Under the pieces are notes generated by a model. It did no database searches. It worked only from the letters and a program-made list of their open reading frames with translations, and was not told where the DNA came from. A stretch of 38,956 nucleotides of DNA from Verrucomicrobiota bacterium JB024 (lineage in GTDB: Bacteria; Verrucomicrobiota; Verrucomicrobiia; Opitutales; Cerasicoccaceae), in assembly GCA_030673825.1 (NCBI GenBank), contig JAUTCS010000135.1, forward strand, positions 1 through 38,956, in the 5' to 3' direction. Shown piece by piece: positions 7,541 through 15,133 of the stretch. Made by a program: the position numbers and the translations under genes. The number at the start of each line of letters is the position of its first letter. The first letter of the stretch is position 1.

Positions 7541-7984
7541 CTACTTGATATAGTAGCCGCAGACTTCCCAGGCGCCGGTTTCCTGGTTGAGCATCGGGGT
7601 GAGGGTTTCGAGGGCGAGGTCTTCGCGACCGGCGAACTTCGTCTCGAACTGCACGACGATGTATTCCCCGGGAGGGGCGTCGGGTAGAGCGTCGGTGTAA
7701 AAGAGGGCCTTGAGCGTGCGTTTCTCGGCCTTGCCGAGCGGAGTACGCACCTGAGTGATCAGTTCGACCCACTTTTTTTCCGGGATCGACTCGCGGAAAA
7801 GCGGAGCGGTGGCGGCCCAGCTCTCGGCGTACTTGCCGTGGTCCACCAGCGCCAGCCAAGCATCCACCGCCTCGCGCCCGGCGATCTCACGGTCCGGCAG
7901 GGCCCAGGCGGGGGCGGCCAGGAGGAAAAAGAACGCGCAGACGGCGGACAGCCGCAGAAAACGGAGCGGGCGGGCGGGCTTCAT
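7541..7984 (-). CDS. Secreted DUF4019 domain protein
   Basis: The 147-residue protein starts with a clear signal peptide (basic MKPARPLRFLRL, then a hydrophobic core, cleavage near PAWA/LP at about residue 28). The mature part fits DUF4019: AVDAWLALVDHGKYAESW, a W-V-x-L-I-T-Q-V-R-T-P-L-G-K segment, R-T-L-K-A, PPGEYIVVQFETKF, then LET with a final GYYIK. The family is small, periplasmic and uncharacterised. The DUF3465 gene lies downstream on the same strand, and both look like envelope proteins of one transcription unit. Confidence 0.8.
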   Translation of the reverse strand: MKPARPLRFLRLSAVCAFFFLLAAPAWALPDREIAGREAVDAWLALVDHGKYAESWAATAPLFRESIPEKKWVELITQVRTPLGKAEKRTLKALFYTDALPDAPPGEYIVVQFETKFAGREDLALETLTPMLNQETGAWEVCGYYIK

Positions 7985-8502
7985 GTCCGCCGAGCCTGCT
8001 CCGGGCCCGCCGGGGTGTCGAGCGAATTAGGGCACGTGCAGGGAGAGGGAGGACCGATACCAGCCTGCAAAGAGTTTGTCCGCGAAGAGGCACGAAGAAG
8101 AACGCAGAAGCGGCTGTTTTTCTCCCCTACTGCGCTCTTTGTGTCTTTGCGCCTTTGGGGTTAAACCCGGCTCCTCCCAGGAAAAAACGACTGGCGGCCA
8201 CGGGCGATTTTCCCGCCGGGGGGAGGCTAAAATTATTCGCAATGGATACTCGACATTTGGCGTATTTTATCACACATATTACCCCGTCGATTAAACCGCC
8301 CGCGAGCGGTCCGATCCGGACCCGCGGACACCTTACTCAACGCAACACCACCTCCTTCAATTTCTTGGCTTGAACGCCCGGTTTTTGTGCCCGTGGTCGC
8401 ATCCGTTGAGGAAGCGTAGTAGGTGGGGCGAAAATCGGCTGCGGACGGGGCAACGACCGTCGGGACTGCGTGATCGGCCAGCGATTTCCACACTGATCCA
8501 CT
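7985..8502. other. Intergenic stretch without recognised gene
   Basis: Both strands were read and no supported coding frame was found. The left half (about 8070-8160) has purine-rich then pyrimidine-rich tracts (GAAGAGGCACGAAGAAGAAC; CTTTGTGTCTTTGCGCC) resembling decayed low-complexity repeats. An AT-rich patch at about 8230-8285 may be a promoter region. A short frame from 8242 (MDTRHLAYF) was considered and rejected as a gene. Confidence 0.5.
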
Positions 8503-9051
8503 ATGTCCAGAAACGCTGTTTCTCTCAACTCCGGCGATAGCCTGATAAGCCATCACGCGGAGGTCCGTCCCAGCCCGATTCATGGCTGCGGCGTGTTTGC
8601 CCGGACGCTCATCCCGGCCGGAACCTCGTGGTGGAAAGCCACTGTCGATAACGTGCTCCTGCTCGGCCGCGTCCAACTCGAAACGCTCGCCGGCTCCCGC
8701 ACGAACAAGACCATCAACGGCATCCTCAACGCGGCCCGCGTCTACGGGTACTACTCGCAACGGCTGGACTGCATCATCGTCTGCCTGGACAACGCCCGCT
8801 ACGTCAACCACTCCGACGAGCCCAACTCCGGTGCCCCCACCGACGGGGACCCGCTGTGCTCGGTGGCGCTGCGCGACATCCTGCCCGGCGAGGAGATTCT
8901 GGAAAACTACGGCCACTACGACCCGTGCCCGTGGAGCGACCTGACCTGCTCACCCGAGGTGAGCGAGCCGCGCCCGCGCCGCCGGATGCTCCCCCGCGCC
9001 CTGGTCAAGGACGCGGCGGTCATGCCCGCCGCCGTCTTCCAGCCCAGCTGA
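8503..9051 (+). CDS. SET-domain protein (putative lysine methyltransferase)
   Basis: SET domains transfer methyl groups from S-adenosylmethionine to lysine side chains. The 182-residue protein has the SET hallmarks in order: SPIHGCGVFA at 24-33, IPAGT at 37-41, NHSDEPN at 102-108, and LPGEEILENYG at 127-137, including the catalytic-type Tyr136. The middle insertion (45-98) is short, giving a compact single-domain protein. A D-P-C-P-W segment and C149 follow the core and could form a post-SET metal site, although the cysteines are few. A basic tail (PRPRRRMLPR) is at the C-terminus. Target and role are unknown. It is monocistronic, with a strong terminator at 9129-9161. Confidence 0.82.
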   Translation: MSRNAVSLNSGDSLISHHAEVRPSPIHGCGVFARTLIPAGTSWWKATVDNVLLLGRVQLETLAGSRTNKTINGILNAARVYGYYSQRLDCIIVCLDNARYVNHSDEPNSGAPTDGDPLCSVALRDILPGEEILENYGHYDPCPWSDLTCSPEVSEPRPRRRMLPRALVKDAAVMPAAVFQPS

Positions 9052-9128
9052 GGCCGCACCTGCTTTTCTACGAAACGCCGGGCCCCTCGCCCGACGCTCG
9101 TGGCACACTCAAACAACCAACTAATCTA

Positions 9129-9161
9129 AAACCGCCCCGGATCGTCTGGGGCGGTTTTTTT
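9129..9161 (+). terminator. Rho-independent terminator after the SET gene
   Basis: The stem AAACCGCCCC (9129-9138) pairs with GGGGCGGTTT (9148-9157) around a 9-base loop, and the T-run continues to 9161. It begins 77 bases after the stop of the SET-domain gene. This is the classical form and the strongest terminator in the left half. Confidence 0.85.
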
Positions 9162-9191
9162 GTACACCCGGAGGAGTTTGTCTCCGTCATT

Positions 9192-9227
9192 TTGCCTGTT
9201 TTATTTTAAACAAAACAGGCAATTTTT
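9192..9227 (+). terminator. AT-rich hairpin followed by T-tract
   Basis: TTGCCTGTTTT (9192-9202) pairs perfectly with AAAACAGGCAA (9212-9222) around ATTTTAAAC, and TTTTT follows. It lies between the SET terminator and the secreted protein gene at 9290, where no gene ends. It could be a second terminator, a transcript attenuator or an operator palindrome for the downstream gene. Confidence 0.45.
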
Positions 9228-9289
9228 GCCGTTCATCGTCCCAATAAATTATATCGATTGATACCACGCATCGCCTCACAATCACCACC

Positions 9290-10087
9290 ATGAAACGCCC
9301 CCTCTCCTGTTGCTTACTCGCTCTCACCTGTGCAGCCGCCGGACTGTCCGCCGACGAACGCTCGATGGCCAAAGAGTTTTCCGTCCCGGCGGACTATGCA
9401 TCGCCGCCAGGCAGTAAACCTGCCGCCGATCCCTTCGCCCGCAATAGCCAGCAGCAAAGCAAAGACGCAGAGCAAAACCAGCAGCTCGCCGAGAACGCGA
9501 AGTTCGTCGATGCGCTCACGCTGGAGGGCGGTATCACGGGTTTGCAGATGATGCCGGAGGAATACCGGCTGAGCGAGGATCTGCTGGATGCCACGATCCG
9601 GGGCAATCGCCTGCTCGTGACAGGGATGAAAGGGCCGGACGACATCATCTTCGGCTGTATCGAGACGACCGACGGCGAAGTCACCCAAAACCTCTCGCTC
9701 GTCATGCCCATCACCGCGACCCGCGCGGGAGCCGACTACAACGGCACCCAGCTCGTCGTCAAAAAACTCGAAACAACCCCCAGGGGCGGCCAAGAAGCGC
9801 TGGAGGTAAATTACCTCTTCGGCGTCTATGGTCCGCCAGAGCCGCTTCTGCCAAATCAGGAGCGCCTATCTCAGATCAAAGTCAACGGCGAGACGATCAA
9901 TCTGCCGCCAGCGTCAGCCGAGCCGGGCGATCCCATCGGGTCCAAGCGCGAGGTCAACTCCAAGATGGTGCTCCGCCGGAATCAGGTTTATGTCCTGAGC
10001 GGCTTGACCTCAGCCATCGTAACCACAGACGCGGACGGAAACGAAACCACCCGCAGGCAGGTCTGCACCTTCTGGGTGCTGTGGTGA
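9290..10087 (+). CDS. Secreted protein of unknown function
   Basis: The 265-residue protein begins with a signal peptide (MKRPLSCCLLALTCAAAGLSA, cleavage near residue 21). Next comes a stretch like F-S-V-P-A-D-Y-A-S-P-P and a DPFA box, then a Gln-rich segment (QQQSKDAEQNQQ). The rest is beta-rich, with LLVTGMKGPDDIIFG and a C-terminal VYVLSGLTSAIVTTDADG. The F-x-V-P-x-D-Y ... DPF opening recalls N-termini of verrucomicrobial envelope proteins associated with secretion genes, but I cannot name a family. It is monocistronic, flanked by the hairpin at 9192 upstream and the palindrome array downstream. Confidence 0.7.
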   Translation: MKRPLSCCLLALTCAAAGLSADERSMAKEFSVPADYASPPGSKPAADPFARNSQQQSKDAEQNQQLAENAKFVDALTLEGGITGLQMMPEEYRLSEDLLDATIRGNRLLVTGMKGPDDIIFGCIETTDGEVTQNLSLVMPITATRAGADYNGTQLVVKKLETTPRGGQEALEVNYLFGVYGPPEPLLPNQERLSQIKVNGETINLPPASAEPGDPIGSKREVNSKMVLRRNQVYVLSGLTSAIVTTDADGNETTRRQVCTFWVLW

Positions 10088-10418
10088 CGACGGAGACGTG
10101 TATCCAAGATTTGGATACAGTAGCAAACGGACTTTTCTTTTCTCGTCGTGTAGCGACGACGGATCGTTAGCCGTGGGTTTTAACCCACGGCAGGCGGACG
10201 ATTCACATTTCTTCGTCGCGTCAGCGACGGTTGAAGCCCCTGAGAGAAACGTCGCTACGCGACGTGATATGACCCGCTTGTCACACCGTGGGTTAAAACC
10301 CACGGCTATTTCTGAAACATCGCTACGCGATGTCGCCGCAAACGTCCTCGCCAGATGCGGTGGCGGCGACGGTTATTTTAGCCCCCGTTGCGCTACGCGA
10401 GGGCGGCAAAACCGCCCC
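10088..10418. repeat. Palindrome array between a secreted-protein gene and holA
   Basis: At least six short palindromes follow each other: GTATCCAA/TTGGATAC (10100-10118), TCGTCG/CGACGA (10143-10159), GCCGTGGGTT/AACCCACGGC (10170-10191), CGTCGC/GCGACG (10214-10229), ACGTCGC/GCGACGT (10249-10265), CCGTGGGTT/AACCCACGG (10286-10305) and ACATCGC/GCGATGT (10317-10333). The CGTGGGTT unit occurs twice and the GTCGC-TAC-GCGAC type several times, so this is a true repeat block. A GGGCGG/CCGCCC hairpin (10401-10417) adjoins the holA stop. No coding frame is supported. It resembles REP/BIME-like intergenic DNA. Confidence 0.7.
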
Positions 10419-11513
10419 CTAGCTCAGGCAGCGGATGGCCAGGTCGCGCATGACAGCTTCCTGATCGGTGGAGCGACGGATGAGGTCCTCGAAGGCGCGC
10501 ATGAACTCGAGCTGGAAGTCGATCAGGCGCTTGAGGGAGAGGTCGCGGGCGCCGGGGGCGATCTTGTTGCCCAGGTACCAGAGGTTTTGCGTAAAGACGT
10601 TGAAGGAAGCCTTGGTGTCGAAGTCGCCGAAGTGCTTGGCGTAGGTGCGGGCGGCACGGTCGAAGTCCGGCTTGGCGAAGCCGCGCGGGGTGAGCTTGAG
10701 CTCGCCGGCGTCCATGAGCACGCGCAGCTGGATCATGAGCCGGTTGCGGTTCTGCATGGAGGCGATGAGCGGGCGGGCCTCCGAGTTCGTATAAAAATGG
10801 CGGCGCAGCGCCTCCAGCGTCCACCCCAGGCTGAGCGAGAAAAACGCCTCGGCGGCCTCGAAAAAGTCGCCCTCACCAAAGGACGGAACGAGTTCGGCCA
10901 CGAGGCCCTCGTCGATGTCGCCACCGGGCCCGGCGTAGGTGGCGAGCTTGCGGGCCTCTTCCAAAATGAGCCGGGTGTTGCCCTGGACCTTGGCCACGAG
11001 GGCGGCGGCCCCGCGCATGGAGAGCTTGGCCTGATGGGCAGCGGCCTCGGCGCGGGCCAGCTCAATGAGCGAGTCCTCGTCACTCGCCCCCTTGAGATCG
11101 CGAAAGTCGGCCGCCTTCTGGAACCACTTGAACTCCTTGCGGCGGCGGTCCACCGGAAAGGCGGTGATGATGACCTCGACCGCAGTGGGATCGAGCCCCT
11201 CCAGCACGCCTTGCAGGTCTTCGACGAGGGCCTTCGTCCCCTCGGCACGCCCGGTGACGGAGTCGGCCAGAAAATTCACGTCCTTGAGCCAGACGACCTT
11301 CTTGTCGCCGAACATGGAAAGCGTCTGCACCGAGTCGCGAAAGCGGTTCACGGCCTGCTCGACCTCGCCCACGTTCTGCGCGGTGGCCTCGACCGTCTCC
11401 TTGGAAAAGTCGTCGGCCAGGTCCCGTGTCTTTTCGGTAAAGAGTGTCCGCCCCTCCTGGGCGACGAGAAAATCGTCGTCCCCGCAGATGAAGGTAAAGG
11501 CCGGCCCGGACAT
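10419..11513 (-). CDS. holA: DNA polymerase III subunit delta
   Basis: Delta is the wrench of the clamp loader and opens the beta sliding clamp during replication. The 364-residue protein has the family plan: an N-terminal AAA+-like domain opening with a F-I-C-G-D-D-D-F-L segment, the clamp-binding region SMFGDKKVVWLKD, VEVIITAFPVDRRRK, a middle lid domain with VQGNTRLILEEARKLATYAG, and the C-terminal collar helices ending DLIRRSTDQEAVMRDLAIR. Length is normal for the family (about 340-370). It starts with ATG at 11513; no Shine-Dalgarno sequence is evident. Its clamp partner dnaN is encoded 10 kb away in the same window. No obvious operon partner adjoins it. Confidence 0.9.
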   Translation of the reverse strand: MSGPAFTFICGDDDFLVAQEGRTLFTEKTRDLADDFSKETVEATAQNVGEVEQAVNRFRDSVQTLSMFGDKKVVWLKDVNFLADSVTGRAEGTKALVEDLQGVLEGLDPTAVEVIITAFPVDRRRKEFKWFQKAADFRDLKGASDEDSLIELARAEAAAHQAKLSMRGAAALVAKVQGNTRLILEEARKLATYAGPGGDIDEGLVAELVPSFGEGDFFEAAEAFFSLSLGWTLEALRRHFYTNSEARPLIASMQNRNRLMIQLRVLMDAGELKLTPRGFAKPDFDRAARTYAKHFGDFDTKASFNVFTQNLWYLGNKIAPGARDLSLKRLIDFQLEFMRAFEDLIRRSTDQEAVMRDLAIRCLS

Positions 11514-11600
11514 GCCCCCGACTATGCCAAGCCCGCCACCGGGGGCGCAACTTCTATTTCCCGGGCTGTGCCCGGGAAAGTGGGATTCGTAAATGTGTAG

Positions 11601-11690
11601 AATTTATAGATTCGTAAATTTGAAAGCGGTGTGGATGAGCCTGGAAAACCCAGCTCCCTTTTTACGAATCTACGAATTTTAAATTGATGA
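11601..11690. repeat. AT-rich inverted repeat element, copy 1
   Basis: TAGATTCGTAAA (11607-11618) pairs perfectly with TTTACGAATCTA (11661-11672). Between them GAGCCTGG and CCCAGCTC nearly pair, so the whole block could fold into one long hairpin. An extra ATTCGTAAA lies just before (from 11585) and CGAATTTTAAATT just after. Related ATTCGTAAATTTG / CAAATTTACGAAT sequences recur near 19.4 and 21.07 kb, marking a dispersed family. Confidence 0.6.
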
Positions 11691-11738
11691 ATTTCCTAAC
11701 CAGTTGATTCCGGGAAAAAATTGTTTCACAGTTAGGGG

Positions 11739-12737
11739 GTGTCCGTACGTTATCGAGATTACTACGAAGTGCTGGGCGTGAGCCGCGAGGCGACCCAGGA
11801 CGAGATCAAGAAGGCGTTCCGTAAGCTGGCGCGGGAATACCACCCCGACCATGCCAAGGATAGCGACAAGGCTACCGCCGAGGCCAAGTTCAAGGAGATC
11901 AACGAGGCCTACGAGGTGCTCAGCGACCCGGCCAAGCGCGAGAAATACGACGCGCTGGGCAGCAACTGGCAGGCGGGGGCGAACTTCACCCCGCCCCCCG
12001 GCTGGGGCGGCCCCGGCGGCGTGCGCTTCAGCACCGGCGGGGGCACCCCGCGCGACTTCCACTTCGGCGGGACGGGTTTCAGCGACTTTTTCGAGCACAT
12101 CTTCGGTTCCATGGGTGGGCGAGGCGGCGCGGGAGGCTTCGAGTATCAGGACTTCGCGGACGGGGGCGGCTTCGCCGAGGGTTTCGGCGCGGGTGCCCGG
12201 CCCCGGCGCGGGGCCGACCTGCAGGCGGACCTGCTCGTCTCCCTGGAAGAGGCCAACAACGGCTCGACCCGCGAGATCAGCCTCAAGCGCCCCGACCACG
12301 CCACGGGCGGCACCCGCGTGGAGACGCTCCGGGTGCGCGTGCCCGCCGGGGTACGCGAGGGCCAGCAGATCCGCCTCGCGGGCAAGGGCCGCGGCGGCCA
12401 GAACGGAGGCCCCGCCGGGGACCTGCTGCTCAACGTCAAGCTGGAGCGGCACCCGGACTTCCATGTCGAGGGGGCGGACCTGGAGTACGAGCTCGAAGTC
12501 ATGCCCTGGGACGCCGCGCTCGGCGGCCGGTTCACCGTCCCCACCCTCAAGGAGCGCGTCGCCGTCAATGTCCCGGCGGGCTCACCCTCGGGCCGACGGA
12601 TGCGGCTCAAGGGCCTCGGCATGAAAAAAGCCGACGGCTCACGGGGCGACCTTTACGTCGTCATCATGGTGGCTGTTCCAGCCGCCACCACCGACGCGCA
12701 AAAGCAGGCCTGGGAAGCGCTGCGGCAGACGTACTGA
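11739..12737 (+). CDS. cbpA: DnaJ-type co-chaperone of the CbpA class
   Basis: This co-chaperone stimulates DnaK ATPase and delivers substrates to it in the cytosol. The 332-residue protein has an N-terminal J domain (5-70) with the invariant HPD at 35-37, a Gly/Phe-rich linker (75-155) and two C-terminal substrate-binding domains (about 160-325). The CxxCxGxG zinc repeats are absent, which places it with CbpA/class B rather than DnaJ itself. The linker is very rich in Gly (for example [19 protein letters not shown]). The start is GTG at 11739; the G-run directly before it is too close to be an ideal ribosome site. The gene stands between the AT-rich repeat and a convergent DUF1697 gene. The symbol rests on domain class, not on orthology proof. 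Confidence 0.85.
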   Translation: MSVRYRDYYEVLGVSREATQDEIKKAFRKLAREYHPDHAKDSDKATAEAKFKEINEAYEVLSDPAKREKYDALGSNWQAGANFTPPPGWGGPGGVRFSTGGGTPRDFHFGGTGFSDFFEHIFGSMGGRGGAGGFEYQDFADGGGFAEGFGAGARPRRGADLQADLLVSLEEANNGSTREISLKRPDHATGGTRVETLRVRVPAGVREGQQIRLAGKGRGGQNGGPAGDLLLNVKLERHPDFHVEGADLEYELEVMPWDAALGGRFTVPTLKERVAVNVPAGSPSGRRMRLKGLGMKKADGSRGDLYVVIMVAVPAATTDAQKQAWEALRQTY

Positions 12738-12800
12738 GGCCCGGTCCTGGCCGGGGCAGTGCGGGAAACCGCCCGGTGAGGGCCCAGCTTAGCGCCGGGC

Positions 12801-13367
12801 CTAGTCCTCCGTCGTCATCAGACTGTGGATGCGCCTCAGGGTGTTCACGTTGCGGATGGTCATGGCTGTGTAGAGCCGGGAGCCGACGAGCTTGTTCAGG
12901 CCACAGCGGGCTACATCGGCCCGGGCAATGGACACCAGCACGGCACCGGGCACGTAAATCGTGGTAGCGAGGCTGGGCTTGAGCGGGAGCTGGTCGAGGA
13001 TGTCGGGCGCGTCGATCTCGTCCCACAGAAAGAGGACATCACTCTTCATGGCGGTTCCATTCTCCCAGTGCGCGGGCAAGGCCGTGTACACGGCCTCAAT
13101 TTCGTTCCGGCTGCGCACGAGCACAGGGATTTTCAGGCCAAAGTCCGCCTGGATCGCGGTTTCCAGGGTTGCGGAAAGGTCCGCGCTTGTACGCCCGTCG
13201 GTGGAGAAGATGACGTTGCCCGAGTTGATGTACGTGGCGACAGCGGTCATTCCCGCCCGCTCGAAGGTCCGCCTGAGCCGAGGCATCTCTATCTTGTTGT
13301 TGCCACCGACGTTGATGCCCCGCAGCAGGGCCACATAGGTCATGGGCGCTTTTTTAGACTCAGACAT
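12801..13367 (-). CDS. DUF1697 family protein
   Basis: This 188-residue protein belongs to DUF1697: YVALLRGINVGGNNKIEM near the start, L-R-x-T-F-E-x-A-G, TYINSGNVIF, VLVRSRNEIEAV and the C-terminal tail VGSRLYTAMTIRNVNTLRRI. The family is widespread in bacteria and has no established function. No signal peptide or membrane helix is seen, so it is likely cytosolic. The ATG at 13367 (MSESKKAPMTY) is preferred because a GAGG stretch lies about ten bases before it; the frame is open 32 codons further upstream without family similarity. It converges with cbpA, 63 bases apart. Confidence 0.85.
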   Translation of the reverse strand: MSESKKAPMTYVALLRGINVGGNNKIEMPRLRRTFERAGMTAVATYINSGNVIFSTDGRTSADLSATLETAIQADFGLKIPVLVRSRNEIEAVYTALPAHWENGTAMKSDVLFLWDEIDAPDILDQLPLKPSLATTIYVPGAVLVSIARADVARCGLNKLVGSRLYTAMTIRNVNTLRRIHSLMTTED

Positions 13368-13510
13368 ACGCAACTGCCTCACATAAAAAAGCTTATGCTT
13401 TCCGCCATTTCGCGGCAGGCTGGCCGGATCTCCGCAGGCCAGCGGCGGATTGTCCTTTGGCACAGGCCCGGGTTATTTTCCGGCGGGTCCTTGTGACCAG
13501 ATAAAATGAA

Positions 13511-13548
13511 GGCGGAGCGCCTACCCCTAAACGCTCCGCCATTTGTTT
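13511..13548. terminator. Terminator-like hairpin between divergent genes
   Basis: GGCGGAGCG (13511-13519) pairs perfectly with CGCTCCGCC (13532-13540) around a 12-base loop. On the plus strand ATTTGTTTT follows; on the minus strand TTCATTTTAT follows. It lies upstream of two divergent starts (13367 minus, 13816 plus), so it does not end a known gene. Confidence 0.55.
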
Positions 13549-13761
13549 TCTACTTTATCTCGTTGCTTGTTACCCCATCTCCCGTAGGAGAAGTCGTAAA
13601 AGTTTATACTGCCCATAGAAGTGATTTTTCGGGCTAAGTCAATATATCTTTTAAATTTTCTTCAGATTTTTTTGGCGAGCCCCTGAAAATGTAAAAATAT
13701 GATAATACTACACATTCTGGTTACTTTTTCGAAAAATCTGATTTAAATTTCTGGGTAAACT

Positions 13762-13767
13762 TATACT
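13762..13767 (+). promoter_or_regulatory. Candidate -10 box for the two-helix membrane gene
   Basis: TATACT matches five of six -10 consensus positions and lies in the AT-rich spacer, 48 bases before the ATG at 13816. The -35 region is weak. The flanking CTAGA ... TCTAG (13766-13797) forms a loose inverted repeat that could be an operator. Confidence 0.35.
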
Positions 13768-13815
13768 AGATGTCCAGCTTAGATCGTGTGGGTCTAGCCA
13801 TTCGGATTGTTTGTC

Positions 13816-14067
13816 ATGCTTGAGGGATTATTTTGGATTTTCATCGCTGTGCTGATTGGGGTCCCCGCTTCGCTGGGATTTTATCTGGTGTTGTCCACGT
13901 CAGACAAGCTGACGGTCAAATACCAGAACTACCAACTGGCCAGGACCATGCAGCCGCTGAAGGACGAGGACTTCCGCGACATGCCGCGGATCATCTGGCG
14001 GCTCAAGGCCATCGGCGTGATCCTTTTGCTCTTCAGCGTGGGGGTTATCTACTACGTCATCGTGTAG
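13816..14067 (+). CDS. Small two-helix membrane protein, paralogue A
   Basis: The 83-residue protein has a hydrophobic helix at residues 4-27, a polar middle part (S-T-S-D-K-L-T-V-K-Y-Q-N-Y-Q then a charged D-E-D-F-R-D-M-P-R-I-I-W) and a second helix at about 64-82. Both ends are hydrophobic, giving a hairpin in the inner membrane. The ATG at 13816 is preferred over an upstream in-frame TTG at 13807. It is followed 152 bases later by a diverged copy of itself (14220-14510). I do not recognise a family beyond this pair. Confidence 0.65.
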   Translation: MLEGLFWIFIAVLIGVPASLGFYLVLSTSDKLTVKYQNYQLARTMQPLKDEDFRDMPRIIWRLKAIGVILLLFSVGVIYYVIV

Positions 14068-14219
14068 ACCTGGACTGGCCCGAGAGGCTCGCTGATCGAG
14101 CTTTCTCAAGCAGTGGCAATGGGCCCCATTTGCAGGCCTAATAATGTTACAGCTTCGTTACGTAATAGGGATTTCCCATTGCATAAGCGACGCTACTCAC
14201 CTACGGTTCGCCCTCCGAT

Positions 14220-14510
14220 ATGGGCATCGTCCTGCATCTCTTCCCCTACCTGGCTTTCCCCACCCTGATTCTGGTGTCGGCGGCCGTAGGTTTGCACCTG
14301 CTGCTGACCAGCCGGGAGGTTCTGATGGAGCGCTATCAGGCTTTAATCTACAACCTGACCCACGAACAGCTGCAAGACCTTGACCGCAGGCAGTGCCGCA
14401 AGATCGTCTGGTCCAGCCGCATGCTTGGCGCTTTCGCCATGCTGTTCAGCGCAGGAATGGCAGTGGCTTCCTACGGCTATTTCTTCGCGTCGACAGCCGG
14501 AGGGGCCTGA
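14220..14510 (+). CDS. Small two-helix membrane protein, paralogue B
   Basis: The 96-residue protein has the same plan as the preceding gene: a first helix (about 8-30), then L-L-L-T-S-R-E-V-L-M-E-R-Y-Q matching L-V-L-S-T-S-D-K-L-T-V-K-Y-Q, a polar middle ending R-K-I-V-W (compare R-I-I-W), and a last helix with A-M-L-F-S-A-G matching L-L-L-F-S-V-G. It therefore looks like a tandem duplicate that has diverged strongly. No Shine-Dalgarno sequence is evident. It converges with the peroxiredoxin gene, 17 bases away. Function unknown. Confidence 0.65.
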   Translation: MGIVLHLFPYLAFPTLILVSAAVGLHLLLTSREVLMERYQALIYNLTHEQLQDLDRRQCRKIVWSSRMLGAFAMLFSAGMAVASYGYFFASTAGGA

Positions 14511-14527
14511 AGCGTGTACCGAGCAGG

Positions 14528-15037
14528 CTATTCTTCCAGCGACTTGAGAGCCGCCAGGGCGTCTTCGGCCTGCTGCTTGGTCGAAGCCTTATAGTCAAGC
14601 CAGACGATTTTCCCGTCGCGGATGAGGTAGGCCTGGCGGCTGGCAAAGGCCAGCCGGTGCGGCACGCCAAAGGCGTCCATGAGCTTGCCGTCCGGGTCCG
14701 AGACCAGGATGAAGGGCAACTTGTACTTTTCCTGAAAGGCTTTCTGGGCTTTGACCGAATCGCCACTGACCCCGATGACGGTGACTCCGGCATCCGTCAG
14801 CTCGGCGTAGGCGTCGCGCAGGCTACAGGCCTGAGCGGTGCAGCCGGGCGTGTCCGCCTTCGGGTAAAAATACACCAGGGTCGTGCCCTCGGCGTAGACC
14901 TTTCCCAGATCCACCTCATCGCCGTCCTGGTTGACCACGACAAGCACCGGGGCTGGGTCGCCGACTTTGAGAGGTTCGGCGTGGGCGGCGCTGCTCAGCC
15001 CGAGCACACCGGCGAGGATCAACAACGGATTTTTCAT
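14528..15037 (-). CDS. Exported peroxiredoxin of the PrxQ/BCP type
   Basis: The enzyme reduces peroxides with a reactive cysteine thiol. The 169-residue protein starts with a signal peptide (MKNPLLILAGVLGLSSAAHA, cleavage before EPLKVG), then the AhpC/TSA thioredoxin-like fold. The active site D-T-P-G-C66-T has the peroxidatic cysteine, and the resolving cysteine follows at C71, the five-residue spacing typical of PrxQ/BCP. The tail contains VIGVSGDSVKAQKAF and RQAYLIRDGKIVW. The signal peptide implies a periplasmic role, whereas most BCPs are cytosolic. ATG at 15037 is preferred because it gives a proper signal peptide; an in-frame ATG 12 codons upstream adds only Arg-rich residues. Confidence 0.87.
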   Translation of the reverse strand: MKNPLLILAGVLGLSSAAHAEPLKVGDPAPVLVVVNQDGDEVDLGKVYAEGTTLVYFYPKADTPGCTAQACSLRDAYAELTDAGVTVIGVSGDSVKAQKAFQEKYKLPFILVSDPDGKLMDAFGVPHRLAFASRQAYLIRDGKIVWLDYKASTKQQAEDALAALKSLEE

Positions 15038-15133
15038 GAGCCGCAGTCTAGCGCAGACCCTGCGCGCGCGCAAGAGGCGCGCATGCTTTTCCCGGCATCG
15101 TCAATCCTGGGGCAACAATAGTCTGTCCGCTTC

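Larger units (their letters stand above)
13368..13815. other. AT-rich intergenic stretch with a hairpin and candidate promoter
   Basis: The stretch separates divergently transcribed genes and its right half (13600-13770) is clearly AT-rich compared with the rest of the window. It holds the hairpin at 13511-13540 and a TATACT box at 13762. No coding frame is supported. A small RNA in the middle is possible because the hairpin lies where no annotated gene ends. Confidence 0.45.

Noticed and set aside
8242-8373. Short frame beginning MDTRHLAYF, resembling the start of a LysR-type regulator
   Set aside because: The similarity ends after about ten residues and the frame stops after 43. No helix-turn-helix continuation on any frame, so chance resemblance.
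10088-10418. CRISPR array
   Set aside because: The repeated units are palindromes of different length with irregular spacing, and no cas gene is near.
10098-11600. Long open frame on the plus strand opposite holA
   Set aside because: Runs through the palindrome array and is antisense to holA; composition typical of a shadow frame.
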